Shown: positions 15,674-25,097 of the stretch, one piece after another
Numbering within the stretch: the stretch's first letter is position 1
How the letters are laid out: each line of letters opens with the position of its first letter
Assembly: GCA_002351725.1 (NCBI GenBank)
Contig: DEHD01000025.1
Location: 64,353-128,352, forward strand
Source of the DNA: Prevotella sp. UBA2809
GTDB taxonomy: Bacteria; Bacteroidota; Bacteroidia; Bacteroidales; Bacteroidaceae
Direction: 5' to 3'
DNA length: 64,000 nucleotides
Translations under genes and position numbers: made by a program
Notes under the pieces: model-generated
What the model saw: the letters and a program-made list of their open reading frames with translations, nothing else
What the model was told of the DNA's origin: nothing
The model's database searches: none

Positions 15674-17713
15674 ATGAGTAAATTTATACTAACATCGGAT
15701 TATAAACCAACTGGCGATCAGCCCGAAGCGATACGGCAGTTGACTGAGGGTTTGGACCGTGGAGACCATGCCCAAGTGCTGCTTGGCGTAACTGGATCGG
15801 GTAAGACTTTCACAATGGCAAACGTGATAGCCCAACATAATCGTCCAACTCTGATTCTGAGTCATAACAAGACGCTAGCTGCGCAACTTTACGAGGAAAT
15901 GAAGGGTTTCTTTCCGCAGAATGCCGTTGAGTATTATGTAAGTTATTACGACTATTACCAACCCGAAGCTTATCTACCAAGTACAGACACCTACATAGAG
16001 AAAGATCTGGCTATCAACGACGAGATAGACAGGCTAAGACTTTCTGCTGTATCCAACTTATTGTCAGGACGAAACGACGTCGTTGTTGTATCATCAGTTT
16101 CATGTATATATGGTATGGGTAGCCCCGTAGCCTTACAAGAGAATGTGATAGAACTGAAAAAAGGACAGATACTTGACCGCAATGCCTTGTTAAGAAAATT
16201 AGTCACAGCTCTCTACGTTCGCAATGACCTAGATTTACAGCGAGGCAACTTCCGTGTAAAAGGCGACACTGTCGACATCGCCATGGCCTACAGCGAGGTG
16301 GTTTTAAGAATAACATTCTGGGACGACGAGATAGACTCGATAGAAGAGATGGACGCCGTGACGTTCGACCGTCTGGCCACATTCGATGAATATCGCCTCT
16401 ACCCAGCAAACCTGTTCATGACATCACAAGAGCAGACAAACATTGCCATCCGTCAGATTCAGGACGACCTGATGAAACAGGTTAATTATTTCGAAGAGAT
16501 TGGCGACACCATAAAAGCTCAGCGCATAAAAGAACGCGTGGAGTACGATATGGAGATGATAAAGGAACTTGGTCATTGCTCTGGCATCGAGAACTACAGT
16601 CGATATTTTGACGGTCGTCAGGCTGGCGAGAGACCATATTGCTTATTGGACTTCTTCCCCGACGACTATCTGCTCATTATAGACGAGAGTCACGTCAGCG
16701 TACCCCAGATAAGTGCGATGTATGGAGGCGACAGAAGTCGAAAGCAGAATCTGGTAGAATACGGATTCAGGTTACCTGCAGCATTCGACAACCGCCCTTT
16801 AAAATTTGAAGAATTCCAACAAGAAGTCAATCAAGTTATATATGTAAGTGCGACCCCTGCCGATTACGAGTTGAACGAGGCTGAAGGCGTTGTAGTAGAA
16901 CAGGTAATCCGTCCTACGGGTCTTCTTGACCCCGAAATAGAAGTACGCCCCAGCGAGAACCAGATTGACGATCTGCTTGATGAGATACTAACTCGCAGCC
17001 ATCGTGGAGAACGAGTTCTTATAACAACCCTTACCAAACGAATGGCTGAAGAACTAACAGAATATCTGCTTGGCCATGGCGTTAGTACAGCCTATATCCA
17101 CAGCGATGTTGCCACTCTGGACCGTGTAAAGATTCTGAGCGACCTTCGACAAGGTGTTTATGATGTACTAGTAGGTGTAAACCTGCTTCGTGAGGGCCTT
17201 GATCTTCCAGAAGTATCGCTTGTAGCAATATTGGATGCCGACAAAGAAGGATTCTTGCGTAGCCATCGCAGCTTAACCCAGACAGCAGGACGTGCTGCCC
17301 GAAATGTGAATGGAAAAGTAATTATGTATGCAGACACTATAACAGCCTCTATGCAGCTTACCATCGACGAAACAATGCGCCGAAGAATAAAGCAGATGAA
17401 CTATAATACCGAGCACGGCATTACACCAAAGCAAATAGTAAAGAACCTTTCATTCAGCGCACTACAGAAAGAGAATCGTGCTGATACTAAGGAACTTATG
17501 CGCGACATACAACGCACAACAGACAACGGCAACACAGGTGTACTAATGGCAGCCGACCCAATTGAGGAGAGAATGACTCGTCCACAGATGGAGAAACTGA
17601 TAGAAGAGACCAACAGAAAGATGAAAGAGGCTGCCAAGAATCTTGACTTCCTTCAGGCAGCACAATATCGCGACGAGATTGTAAGACTACAGAAAGAACT
17701 TGAATTAAAGTGA
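15674..17713 (+). CDS. uvrB: Excinuclease ABC subunit B
   Basis: A 679-residue DNA-damage recognition helicase of nucleotide excision repair. It opens with the family start SKFILTSDYKPTGDQPEAI, has Walker A GVTGSGKTF near residue 40, the beta-hairpin region VSYYDYYQPEAY near 95 that clamps DNA, helicase motifs DESHVS and TAGRAARN, and a C-terminal UVR motif (KNLDFLQAAQYRDEIVRL) that binds UvrC. Length is normal. It works with UvrA and UvrC, neither of which is in this window. Confidence 0.98.
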   Translation: MSKFILTSDYKPTGDQPEAIRQLTEGLDRGDHAQVLLGVTGSGKTFTMANVIAQHNRPTLILSHNKTLAAQLYEEMKGFFPQNAVEYYVSYYDYYQPEAYLPSTDTYIEKDLAINDEIDRLRLSAVSNLLSGRNDVVVVSSVSCIYGMGSPVALQENVIELKKGQILDRNALLRKLVTALYVRNDLDLQRGNFRVKGDTVDIAMAYSEVVLRITFWDDEIDSIEEMDAVTFDRLATFDEYRLYPANLFMTSQEQTNIAIRQIQDDLMKQVNYFEEIGDTIKAQRIKERVEYDMEMIKELGHCSGIENYSRYFDGRQAGERPYCLLDFFPDDYLLIIDESHVSVPQISAMYGGDRSRKQNLVEYGFRLPAAFDNRPLKFEEFQQEVNQVIYVSATPADYELNEAEGVVVEQVIRPTGLLDPEIEVRPSENQIDDLLDEILTRSHRGERVLITTLTKRMAEELTEYLLGHGVSTAYIHSDVATLDRVKILSDLRQGVYDVLVGVNLLREGLDLPEVSLVAILDADKEGFLRSHRSLTQTAGRAARNVNGKVIMYADTITASMQLTIDETMRRRIKQMNYNTEHGITPKQIVKNLSFSALQKENRADTKELMRDIQRTTDNGNTGVLMAADPIEERMTRPQMEKLIEETNRKMKEAAKNLDFLQAAQYRDEIVRLQKELELK

Positions 17714-17763
17714 AAAAATAACAAAATCCGTGTAATCAGTGCCTAATTCTTGAAAATTCTTAG

Positions 17764-17771
17764 TACTTTTG
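17764..17771 (+). promoter_or_regulatory. -7 element of the DUF4468-porin operon
   Basis: TACTTTTG, 28 bases upstream of the ATG at 17800. It is the only promoter-like element seen for the three genes through 20927. Confidence 0.55.
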
Positions 17772-17799
17772 CACGGTTTTAATAAATAAATAGGTGAAT

Positions 17800-18417
17800 A
17801 TGAAAAAGTTATTTATCGCCATACTGATGGCAATGCCACTGATAGCTTCGGCTCAGGACAACACTTGGGAGCGTATCGAACAGGCTCAGGTAGTGAAAGA
17901 CAATCCAGATGCAAAGTACCTGGTAGATGGAGCAGTGCCCGTAGTAGACGGTGTAGTATGCTGGCAGACCACCATCAACGCTCCTGGTAAGACTGCAAAG
18001 CAAATCTATGACATTCTGTATAAGCAGATGGACAAGATGGTCAACGAGCCTAACCAGATTGCCAACAGTGCTATTGTACAGGACGACAAAGAGAAGCATG
18101 AGCTTGGTGCAATATTCCACGAGTGGCTGGTATTCAAGAACTCAACTCTTTCACTTGACCGCACTCAGCTTAACTTCCTGCTGATGGTAAAATATGCCGA
18201 CGGGAAGGCTGACGTAAAAATATCCCACATCACCTACGACTACGATTTGGAGCGTAAGCCCGTACACTATAAGGCAGAAGAGTGGATTACTGACAAGTAT
18301 GCAGTAAACAAGAAGCACACTAAGCTGTATCCTATATCGGCAAAGTTCCGCAGAAAGACAATTGACCGTAAAGACTTCATATTCAGCAAGTTCAACTCGT
18401 TGCTAAACGATAAGTAA
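17800..18417 (+). CDS. DUF4468 domain-containing exported protein
   Basis: A 205-residue protein with a signal peptide (MKKLFIAILMAMPLIASAQ) and a DUF4468 domain (about 45-135) recognisable from VVCWQTTINAPGKTAKQIYD and the beta-rich run to DVKISHITYDY. These domains are common in Bacteroidota exported proteins of unknown function. ATG 17800 is preferred over a GTG 6 bases upstream. It leads a small unit with a 54-residue membrane protein and a large porin, so a role in envelope biogenesis is a reasonable guess. Confidence 0.82.
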   Translation: MKKLFIAILMAMPLIASAQDNTWERIEQAQVVKDNPDAKYLVDGAVPVVDGVVCWQTTINAPGKTAKQIYDILYKQMDKMVNEPNQIANSAIVQDDKEKHELGAIFHEWLVFKNSTLSLDRTQLNFLLMVKYADGKADVKISHITYDYDLERKPVHYKAEEWITDKYAVNKKHTKLYPISAKFRRKTIDRKDFIFSKFNSLLNDK

Positions 18418-18422
18418 TAATC

Positions 18423-18587
18423 ATGAGCAAAGACCAGATACGTAATATCCTGAATATCATTTTTATGATTATGGCCGTTGTCGGCGTTATTTGGTATCTT
18501 ACCAAAGACAAGACTATTGGCACGTATATCATTTTATTCTCGATGTGCTTTAAGATAGCAGAATCGTCTATGCGAATGATCAAGTAA
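18423..18587 (+). CDS. Small two-segment membrane protein (54 aa)
   Basis: A 54-codon frame (MSKDQIRNILNIIF...) with two hydrophobic stretches, about residues 9-26 and 33-45, separated by a charged loop (LTKDKT). It starts 5 bases after the DUF4468 stop and ends 3 bases before the porin ATG, a tight fit that supports real translation. I do not recognise its function. Confidence 0.65.
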   Translation: MSKDQIRNILNIIFMIMAVVGVIWYLTKDKTIGTYIILFSMCFKIAESSMRMIK

Positions 18588-18590
18588 TTT

Positions 18591-20927
18591 ATGTACAGAA
18601 TACTAACAACATTAATATTAACATTACTGGCTCTTACACCATTAAGTGCCCAGATTGATCGTCAGTTCAATCAGATTGACGAGAACGGAAACGTTACACA
18701 GAGAAACGAGAACGACAATTTCAATAAACACAACAGAGACACCACTAAAAACAAGGAAATACCCAAGGGTATATATGCATGGACTATCGACAGACGATTT
18801 GGCGATATTATTCCTTCTGAGCCAGATACTCTGTCACACCTGTTTATGAACACCACATTCAACAGCGGTTTCTATGGCGAATATAACACAACGGGTAATA
18901 ACTATTCTGCCCGTATTAATCGTATATTCATCGACCGCCCGTTTGGTGAATACTTCACATTTACCGAACCATATAGTTTTGTAAACAAAAAGCCAGATGA
19001 ACTGCTGTTCATGAACACATTGTCGCCATACACAAGGATACTTTACGACGATTGTGGTGATAACAATAATGGCGAAGACCATATCGATGCCAAGTTTGGT
19101 GTGAATGTAAACAAGCGCTTTAACATCGGATTTGATTTGGATTATGCCTATGCCCGTGGTTATTACAGTAATCAGAGCACGTCACACTTCAATGGAACAC
19201 TGTTCTCATCATATCTGGGTGATCGTTATCAGATGCATTTCTTCTTCAACGCAGCCCACCAGAAGGTTGCTGAGAACGGAGGTATTACCAAAGATGATTA
19301 CATAACCCACCCGGAGTCGTATACCGACACCTATACAGAGAGTGAAATACCAACCGTATTATCACAGAACTGGAATCGTAACGACCACCAGCATGTGTAC
19401 CTTTCTCATCGTTATAATGTCGGTTTCTATCGCAAGGTAAAAATGACCGACGAGGAGATTAAAGCTCGTCAGTTTGCATTAGCATCGCAGAAAGAGCATG
19501 AAGCTGAGAAGGATAATCCTGACATAAACAAAAGGGATATCCGAAAGAAAGAGATTAAAGCGCCTAAAGGCAGACCTGATGGAGCAAGAATTATGGGCAA
19601 AGAGCCTCAGAAGGACACTCTGAATATTGCAGCAGACACCACCAGAATAAAAGTCGACGGTCTGGCTGCTATTGACAGTTTGAACAGAATACAGGCTATT
19701 CAGGACTCTATCGATGCCACAATGAAACGTGAGTATGTACCTGTAACCAGTTTTATCCATACTCTCGACATCGATAATTATGACCATATATACCAGTCAT
19801 ATCTCACTCCGACAGATTATTATAAGAACACCTATTATAATAAAGGTCTGGAATTCGGCAATGACTCTATCTACGATCAGGCAAAACATTTCCGTATAAA
19901 GAACACCCTGGGAGTAGCATTGCTTGAAGGATTCAACAAATATGTAAAAGCAGGACTCAAAGGTTTCATTACATACGATTACTGCACATATTCAATGCCA
20001 GAGTTGGACATGAATAACAACCTGTATTGGGAGAAATGGAATGAATACGACCTTAGTATTGGCGGACAGTTGAGTAAGACTCAAGGAAACACATTGCATT
20101 TTAATGTTCTGGCAGAGACATGGGTATCGGGAGCCGACAAAGGCGATTATACCATCGACTTCAATACAGACCTGAACTTCCCTCTGTTCGGCGATACAGT
20201 TCAATTGGCAGCATCAGCATATTTATATAAGTGCTACCCTGTATTCTTCCAAGGCAAATACCACTCAAAACACTTTTGGTGGGATGAGGATCTGGAGCGC
20301 GAGACACGCACCCGCATTGAAGGTTTATTCAGCTATCAGAAGACTGACACCAAACTGCGTGTGGCTCTCGAAAACTTAAGCAACTACACCTACTATGGTA
20401 TGAGTTATGATGTTACAGATAACGGAGGCCGCACGAATATGACTGCAGGAATATATCAGGAATCTGAGAACATTAGTATTCTCACTGCCCAGTTGCAACA
20501 GAATTTCCGCTTAGGCCCATTGAACTGGGAGAACATAGTAACCTATCAGAATTCAAGTAACAAGAGCGTACTGCCTCTCCCCGACTGGAACATATTCAGC
20601 AATCTGTACCTGAAGTTCCGTATAGCCAAGGTGCTTGGTGTGGAATTGGGAGCTGATGCCACCTTCTTCTCAAAGTACTATGCACCCGACTTCTGTCCTG
20701 GTCTGAACCAGTTTGCCATACAGAAGAACGAGAAAAGCAAAGTAGAGTTAGGCGGCTATCCATTTGTTGACGTTTATGCCAACATGACTCTTAAGGGAGT
20801 ACGATTCTTCCTCGTTATGAGCAATGTGGTAAATGGTGGAGGCAACCACATGAAGTTCCTCACACCACACTACCCCACTAACGGCTCAGTATTACACTTC
20901 GGTGTTTCGTGGCCTTTCTTCAACTAA
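18591..20927 (+). CDS. Putative porin, large outer-membrane beta-barrel
   Basis: A 778-residue protein with signal peptide MYRILTTLILTLLALTPLSAQ. The body holds many antiparallel strand signatures (FNSGFYGEYNT, RFNIGFDLDYAYARGYY, KYVKAGLKGFITYDY). A charged Lys/Glu-rich segment at about 285-375 (KMTDEEIKARQFALASQKEHE, then IKAPKGRPDG) looks like a non-barrel insert or periplasmic loop. The end FGVSWPFFN has the C-terminal aromatic expected of outer-membrane proteins. It matches the Bacteroidota putative-porin family; substrate unknown. It overlaps the convergent menA stop by 4 bases. Confidence 0.85.
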   Translation: MYRILTTLILTLLALTPLSAQIDRQFNQIDENGNVTQRNENDNFNKHNRDTTKNKEIPKGIYAWTIDRRFGDIIPSEPDTLSHLFMNTTFNSGFYGEYNTTGNNYSARINRIFIDRPFGEYFTFTEPYSFVNKKPDELLFMNTLSPYTRILYDDCGDNNNGEDHIDAKFGVNVNKRFNIGFDLDYAYARGYYSNQSTSHFNGTLFSSYLGDRYQMHFFFNAAHQKVAENGGITKDDYITHPESYTDTYTESEIPTVLSQNWNRNDHQHVYLSHRYNVGFYRKVKMTDEEIKARQFALASQKEHEAEKDNPDINKRDIRKKEIKAPKGRPDGARIMGKEPQKDTLNIAADTTRIKVDGLAAIDSLNRIQAIQDSIDATMKREYVPVTSFIHTLDIDNYDHIYQSYLTPTDYYKNTYYNKGLEFGNDSIYDQAKHFRIKNTLGVALLEGFNKYVKAGLKGFITYDYCTYSMPELDMNNNLYWEKWNEYDLSIGGQLSKTQGNTLHFNVLAETWVSGADKGDYTIDFNTDLNFPLFGDTVQLAASAYLYKCYPVFFQGKYHSKHFWWDEDLERETRTRIEGLFSYQKTDTKLRVALENLSNYTYYGMSYDVTDNGGRTNMTAGIYQESENISILTAQLQQNFRLGPLNWENIVTYQNSSNKSVLPLPDWNIFSNLYLKFRIAKVLGVELGADATFFSKYYAPDFCPGLNQFAIQKNEKSKVELGGYPFVDVYANMTLKGVRFFLVMSNVVNGGGNHMKFLTPHYPTNGSVLHFGVSWPFFN

Positions 20928-21838
20928 AGAAGCAATAGTCCCACACTTACGCAAACACCATAAATAAATATATTACGCGCTGTTTCTCCTAAACAGAGAT
21001 TCAGCGCTTTTCCTTGGTATATGCGCTTAATCTTTATATATGTAACAATGTGGAGTGCCAGATATATAAAGGGGAAGACAAATGCCAGAATATGACCATT
21101 CATCAGGAATGTTCCACCTAATATGATAGCTCCAATTCCTACACCAATATACAACTGTAAACCAGACTTAGCTCCAAGACGCACGATAATTGTGTTCTTA
21201 CCAGACTCTAGGTCATTATCTCTATCGCGGAAGTTGTTCACTATCAATAGGGCATCAATAACCAACCCACATGCAAGCGAAGCAAGGAACACCTGCCATG
21301 TAAAAGTATGCAACTGCACATAATATGTACAGCATACTGGCACAATACCGAAGAAAACAAGTACCAGCAGATCGCCCAGACCCTGATATGAGAAATATGT
21401 AGTATAAAGGAATGCAAAAACCACACATATCATACCTATCAAAACCATCTCCAGACCACCGTAATACACAAGCGGCAAACCAATGGCGCAAGCTGCACAA
21501 GTGGTAATGGCAATAGCTTTCTTCATCGAATCAAGTTTAACCCATCCCTGAGCGCAAGCTCTTCGCGGACCTAAGCGTGTCTCGGCATCGTCAGTGCCAT
21601 TAACAAAATCATAGAAGTCATTAATAAAGTTAGCATCTATCTGCATGGCAAACGAGAATAGCAGACAGAGCAAAGCAGCTATCCAGCTAAAAGCTTCCGT
21701 ACCATATTCCACAGCGTCAACATATGCCAAAGCCACACCTATCATTACAGGAACAGCCGCTCCGGAGAGTGTTTTGGGGCGTGCTGCCAACAGCCAGGCT
21801 TTAGCCGAATTTGTCTCAATTTTATTTTCTTCTGCCAT
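20924..21838 (-). CDS. menA: 1,4-dihydroxy-2-naphthoate polyprenyltransferase
   Basis: A 304-residue UbiA-family membrane enzyme with about eight hydrophobic segments. The first aspartate motif, NDFYDFVNGTD, lies near residue 70 and the second, NNFRDRDND, near 200; both bind the magnesium-prenyl diphosphate. The N-terminal AWLLAARPKTL is typical of MenA. It attaches the isoprenoid tail to make demethylmenaquinone, the anaerobic respiratory quinone. No other men genes are in the window. Confidence 0.93.
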   Translation of the reverse strand: MAEENKIETNSAKAWLLAARPKTLSGAAVPVMIGVALAYVDAVEYGTEAFSWIAALLCLLFSFAMQIDANFINDFYDFVNGTDDAETRLGPRRACAQGWVKLDSMKKAIAITTCAACAIGLPLVYYGGLEMVLIGMICVVFAFLYTTYFSYQGLGDLLVLVFFGIVPVCCTYYVQLHTFTWQVFLASLACGLVIDALLIVNNFRDRDNDLESGKNTIIVRLGAKSGLQLYIGVGIGAIILGGTFLMNGHILAFVFPFIYLALHIVTYIKIKRIYQGKALNLCLGETARNIFIYGVCVSVGLLLL

Positions 21839-21857
21839 AATTTTCGAAAATTTCTTG

Positions 21858-21889
21858 CAAAAGTAACATCTTTTTTGTAAATTTGCAAA
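21858..21889 (-). promoter_or_regulatory. Promoter of menA
   Basis: On the minus strand TTTG (21889-21886), a 20-base spacer and TACTTTTG (21865-21858). Its -33 box directly abuts the -7 box of the divergent HD gene, so the two promoters overlap and may compete for polymerase. Confidence 0.65.
21878..21885 (+). promoter_or_regulatory. -7 element of the HD hydrolase gene
   Basis: TAAATTTG, 21 bases upstream of the ATG at 21907, embedded within the menA promoter on the other strand. Confidence 0.5.
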
Positions 21890-21906
21890 GAAAAAAGGAA
21901 ATATTT

Positions 21907-22563
21907 ATGACAAGCAATACCCCAAGCCTGGATTTAGTGGAGTTTATCGAGACTCAAATACTCCCAAAGTATGCCGAATTCGACCGTGCCCACAATCTTG
22001 AGCACGTCACAAGAGTTATACGTAATTCGCTTGAGTTGATCAGACCTACAGGGGCTGATACAAATATGGTTTATACCATAGCTGCATATCACGATCTGGG
22101 TATGTGCGGTCATCGCGCTGATCATCACATCCGAGGCGGTAAGATTCTTGCAACTGACGCCAGACTTAAGAAGTGGTTCTCGCCAGAGCAGATTAAGATT
22201 ATGAAGGAGGCTGTTGAGGATCACCGGGCATCGGCAAGTCGTAGTCCACGAACAATCTACGGAAAGATTGTTGCCGAGGCTGATAGGGATATTGATCCTG
22301 ACAGAATAATTCGCAGATGCATCCAGTTCGGACTTGCCAACTATCCTGAAAAATCCGAAGAGGAGCATTGGCTTCGTTTTAAGGAGCACATGCACAACAA
22401 GTATTCCAAGGATGGATACATAAAACTATGGATTCCCAATTCACCAAATGCCAAGAGATTAAGCGAATTGCAGAATCTTATAGAACAGCCTCAACAGCTC
22501 CGTGAGGCTTTCAATCGCATCTTCCCTGAAGAGGTTGCTATCTCAGATAAAGATAGTAAATAG
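21907..22563 (+). CDS. HD-domain phosphohydrolase
   Basis: A 218-residue protein of the HD superfamily. The metal-binding residues are seen in AHNLEHVTRV (first His), YHDLGMCGH (the HD pair) and ADHHIRGGK, with a later EDHRAS and AEADRDIDP carrying further ligands. Members hydrolyse nucleotides or cyclic nucleotides; the substrate cannot be told. The ATG at 21907 is preferred because the alternative upstream TTG lies in the promoter. The 3' end overlaps a convergent small membrane-protein gene by 26 bases. Confidence 0.82.
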   Translation: MTSNTPSLDLVEFIETQILPKYAEFDRAHNLEHVTRVIRNSLELIRPTGADTNMVYTIAAYHDLGMCGHRADHHIRGGKILATDARLKKWFSPEQIKIMKEAVEDHRASASRSPRTIYGKIVAEADRDIDPDRIIRRCIQFGLANYPEKSEEEHWLRFKEHMHNKYSKDGYIKLWIPNSPNAKRLSELQNLIEQPQQLREAFNRIFPEEVAISDKDSK

Positions 22564-22690
22564 CAGCAAGAGCTACTACCATAGCAATCAGAATAGCTGA
22601 CTTGATGAGACAAGAAGCCACCTTCTTTATCACCAAGAAAGCTACTATGATAGCTACGAGTACGAATATGTAATATCCTACGTTCTCCAT
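22538..22690 (-). CDS. Small membrane protein (50 aa)
   Basis: A 50-codon frame beginning MENVGYYIFVLVAIIVAF with two hydrophobic stretches (about 6-21 and 30-47) around a short basic link (IKKVASCLIK). It begins only 2 bases after the pseudouridine synthase stop on the same strand, which suggests translational coupling. The tail overlaps the HD gene in the opposite direction. Function not recognised. Confidence 0.55.
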   Translation of the reverse strand: MENVGYYIFVLVAIIVAFLVIKKVASCLIKSAILIAMVVALAAIYYLYLR

Positions 22691-22692
22691 TC

Positions 22693-23589
22693 TTACTTAA
22701 ACAATTTCTTGAATGCTGTTGGAACAGGTGTTTCAAACTCCATTGGCTCTCCTGTTACAGGATGATGGAAACAGAGAAGCCAAGCATGCAGACACAAACG
22801 ATGGATAGGATCATCACCATTACCGTATTTCGGATCACCGCAAACAGGATGTCCCATATCCGAAGAATGCACACGAATCTGATTCTTACGACCTGTCTCA
22901 AGTTTGAACTCTACCAGCGAATGGTCGGTAGTGCGATCAAGAACATGATAATGGGTAACAGCATATTTGCCACCATTATCAGTTGGCGACGAATAAGTAA
23001 CATACGCCTTATTGTCCTTTAACCAGTTTGCAATAGTACCCTCGTCATTCTCCATCTCACCAGAACATACGGCCACATAACGGCGGTCGTAAACAATATC
23101 ATGCCAATTGTGCTCAAGAATCTGCTCTGTTTCCATATCCTTGGCATATACCATCAGTCCACTGGTATCGCGATCCAAGCGATGAACGACATGAGCAGTA
23201 CACTTCTGACGAGACTTCTTAAAGTAATCATCAAGTACCGACTTCACATTCAGCGAAGAGTGACCAGCAGCCATCGAGAGAATACCTACAGCTTTCTCAA
23301 TAACAATCAGCCACTTGTCTTCATATACAATTTTAACGTAACGGCTCTTAAACGACTGTTGGTTACGTTTAGTTTTGCTTACCGCAACCTTCATTCCAGG
23401 TTCCAACTGGAAGTCGAACTGACTAACAGTCTTTCCGTTTACCTTGATACCCCTACCCTGCAGAGTCGCCTTAATCTTATTACGACTTTGCTGAACATTC
23501 TCTAACAGCCACTCAAGTAGCGGTTTTGACTCATTAACCACCAGGTGCTCATAGTCACCCTCACGATTATAACCTGCGTTGTATCTCAT
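22693..23589 (-). CDS. RluA-family pseudouridine synthase
   Basis: A 298-residue enzyme with an N-terminal S4-like RNA-binding part (LLEWLLENVQQSRNKIKATLQGRGIKV) and the catalytic domain containing HRLDRDTSGLMVYAK, whose Asp is the nucleophile in RluA/RluC/RluD enzymes. It isomerises uridine in rRNA or tRNA. Which positions it modifies cannot be read from sequence. Three bases separate its stop from the uxaC-side gene start region, so it may be transcribed with uxaC upstream (uxaC stop at 23593). Confidence 0.9.
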   Translation of the reverse strand: MRYNAGYNREGDYEHLVVNESKPLLEWLLENVQQSRNKIKATLQGRGIKVNGKTVSQFDFQLEPGMKVAVSKTKRNQQSFKSRYVKIVYEDKWLIVIEKAVGILSMAAGHSSLNVKSVLDDYFKKSRQKCTAHVVHRLDRDTSGLMVYAKDMETEQILEHNWHDIVYDRRYVAVCSGEMENDEGTIANWLKDNKAYVTYSSPTDNGGKYAVTHYHVLDRTTDHSLVEFKLETGRKNQIRVHSSDMGHPVCGDPKYGNGDDPIHRLCLHAWLLCFHHPVTGEPMEFETPVPTAFKKLFK

Positions 23590-23592
23590 GGA

Positions 23593-24999
23593 TTAATAGA
23601 ACTTGAAATATCGGCGGGCATTGTTATAACTAATATCCTCAACCATACGTCCCAGAATCTCCATATCACATGGCAACAAGCCTTTCTCTACATCGTTTCC
23701 AAGGAGATTACAGAGTATTCTGCGGAAGTACTCATGACGAGGATAGCTCAAGAACGAGCGGCTATCGGTAAGCATACCTACGAAACGGCTAAGCAGACCA
23801 AGTACCGAAAGAGCATTCATCTGACGGGTCATGCCATCCATCTGATCATTAAACCACCAACCAGAACCGAATTGAATCTTACCTGGCTCGCCTCCCTGGA
23901 AATTGCCAAGCATTGTAGCAATCATCTCGTTGGCGCATGGGTTAAGTGTATATAATATGGTACGTGTAAGTTTATCCTTCATTTCCAACTTATTAAGGAA
24001 TGCCGACATAGCCTTAGCGGTGTTGAACTCACCTATAGAATCGAAACCAGTATCAGCACCTACCGCATTAAACATCTTGGTGTTATTATCGCGGATGGCT
24101 CCATAGTGGAACTGCTGAGTCCAGTCAGATTCTGCATCCATCTCAGCCATTACTGCAAGGAAGCAATTCTTAAACTGACGGATCTCAAGTTTAGAAAGCT
24201 GAAGTCCACGCATAGCCTTCTCAAAGATAGTCTCGATCTGAGAGTCGGTATACTCCTCATCATAAAACTCCTCAAGACCATGGTCAGACAGCTTACAACC
24301 ATTCTCGGCAAAGAAGTCATGACGTTTCTTGAGTGCATCTATCATATCAGCGAACTTGGTTATGGTAACACCACTTACCTCGCCCAACTGCTCAACATAT
24401 TTTGAGAAGTCAGCCTTTTCAATGTTCATAGCTCTGTCAGGACGCCAAGCTGGGAACATCATAGGATCGTCATTTGCCTTGGTCTTAGCATACTCTATGT
24501 GATTATGAAGATCGTCAATAGGATCATCAGTGGTGCATACGCACTCAACATTGTAGTGCTTCATCAGGCCACGAGCAGAGAACTCTGGCTGCTGCAGCTT
24601 TTCGTTACACTCATCAAAGATTTCACGAGCAGTCTTAGGCGAAAGCAGCTTTGTGATACCAAAAGCAGTCTTAAGCTCCAGATGAGTCCAGTGATAAAGA
24701 GGATTACGGAATGTGTATGGTACAGTTTCAGCCCACTTTTCAAACTTCTCCCAATCGCTGGTGTCCTTACCGGTAATATACTTCTCGTCAATGCCATTGG
24801 TACGCATGGCACGCCATTTATAGTGATCGCCACCCAACCAAAGCTCTGTAATGCTCTTAAACTTATGGTCTTTGGCCACCATCTTTGGATTAAGATGACA
24901 ATGATAGTCAATAATAGGCATCTTAGCCGCAAAATTGTGATAAAGGTCCTGTGCCACCTGGGTCTCCAGAACGAAATTATCGTCATTGAACTGCTTCAT
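23593..24999 (-). CDS. uxaC: Glucuronate isomerase
   Basis: A 468-residue metal-dependent isomerase beginning KQFNDDNFVLETQVAQ, with the metal-site phrase IDYHCHLNPK near residue 30 and CTTDDPIDDL near 165, as in UxaC. It converts D-glucuronate to fructuronate or D-galacturonate to tagaturonate, the first step of uronate catabolism, important for pectin or glucuronoxylan use. The other pathway enzymes are not in this window. ATG 24999 fits the family start. Promoters of uxaC and ansA are back to back. Confidence 0.95.
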   Translation of the reverse strand: MKQFNDDNFVLETQVAQDLYHNFAAKMPIIDYHCHLNPKMVAKDHKFKSITELWLGGDHYKWRAMRTNGIDEKYITGKDTSDWEKFEKWAETVPYTFRNPLYHWTHLELKTAFGITKLLSPKTAREIFDECNEKLQQPEFSARGLMKHYNVECVCTTDDPIDDLHNHIEYAKTKANDDPMMFPAWRPDRAMNIEKADFSKYVEQLGEVSGVTITKFADMIDALKKRHDFFAENGCKLSDHGLEEFYDEEYTDSQIETIFEKAMRGLQLSKLEIRQFKNCFLAVMAEMDAESDWTQQFHYGAIRDNNTKMFNAVGADTGFDSIGEFNTAKAMSAFLNKLEMKDKLTRTILYTLNPCANEMIATMLGNFQGGEPGKIQFGSGWWFNDQMDGMTRQMNALSVLGLLSRFVGMLTDSRSFLSYPRHEYFRRILCNLLGNDVEKGLLPCDMEILGRMVEDISYNNARRYFKFY

Positions 25000-25036
25000 A
25001 ATTATATTTGTAAATAGGTTCTGCATAAATTTTTTG

Positions 25037-25044
25037 CAAAGATA
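25037..25044 (-). promoter_or_regulatory. -7 element of uxaC
   Basis: TATCTTTG on the minus strand, 37 bases upstream of the uxaC ATG. Confidence 0.65.
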
Positions 25045-25067
25045 CAGAAAATCTCGGATAAAAACAC

Positions 25068-25075
25068 TATCTTTG
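25068..25075 (+). promoter_or_regulatory. -7 element of ansA
   Basis: TATCTTTG, 22 bases upstream of the ansA ATG; divergent from the uxaC element. Confidence 0.65.
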
Positions 25076-25097
25076 CAAAAAAAATAAAACGAAAACG

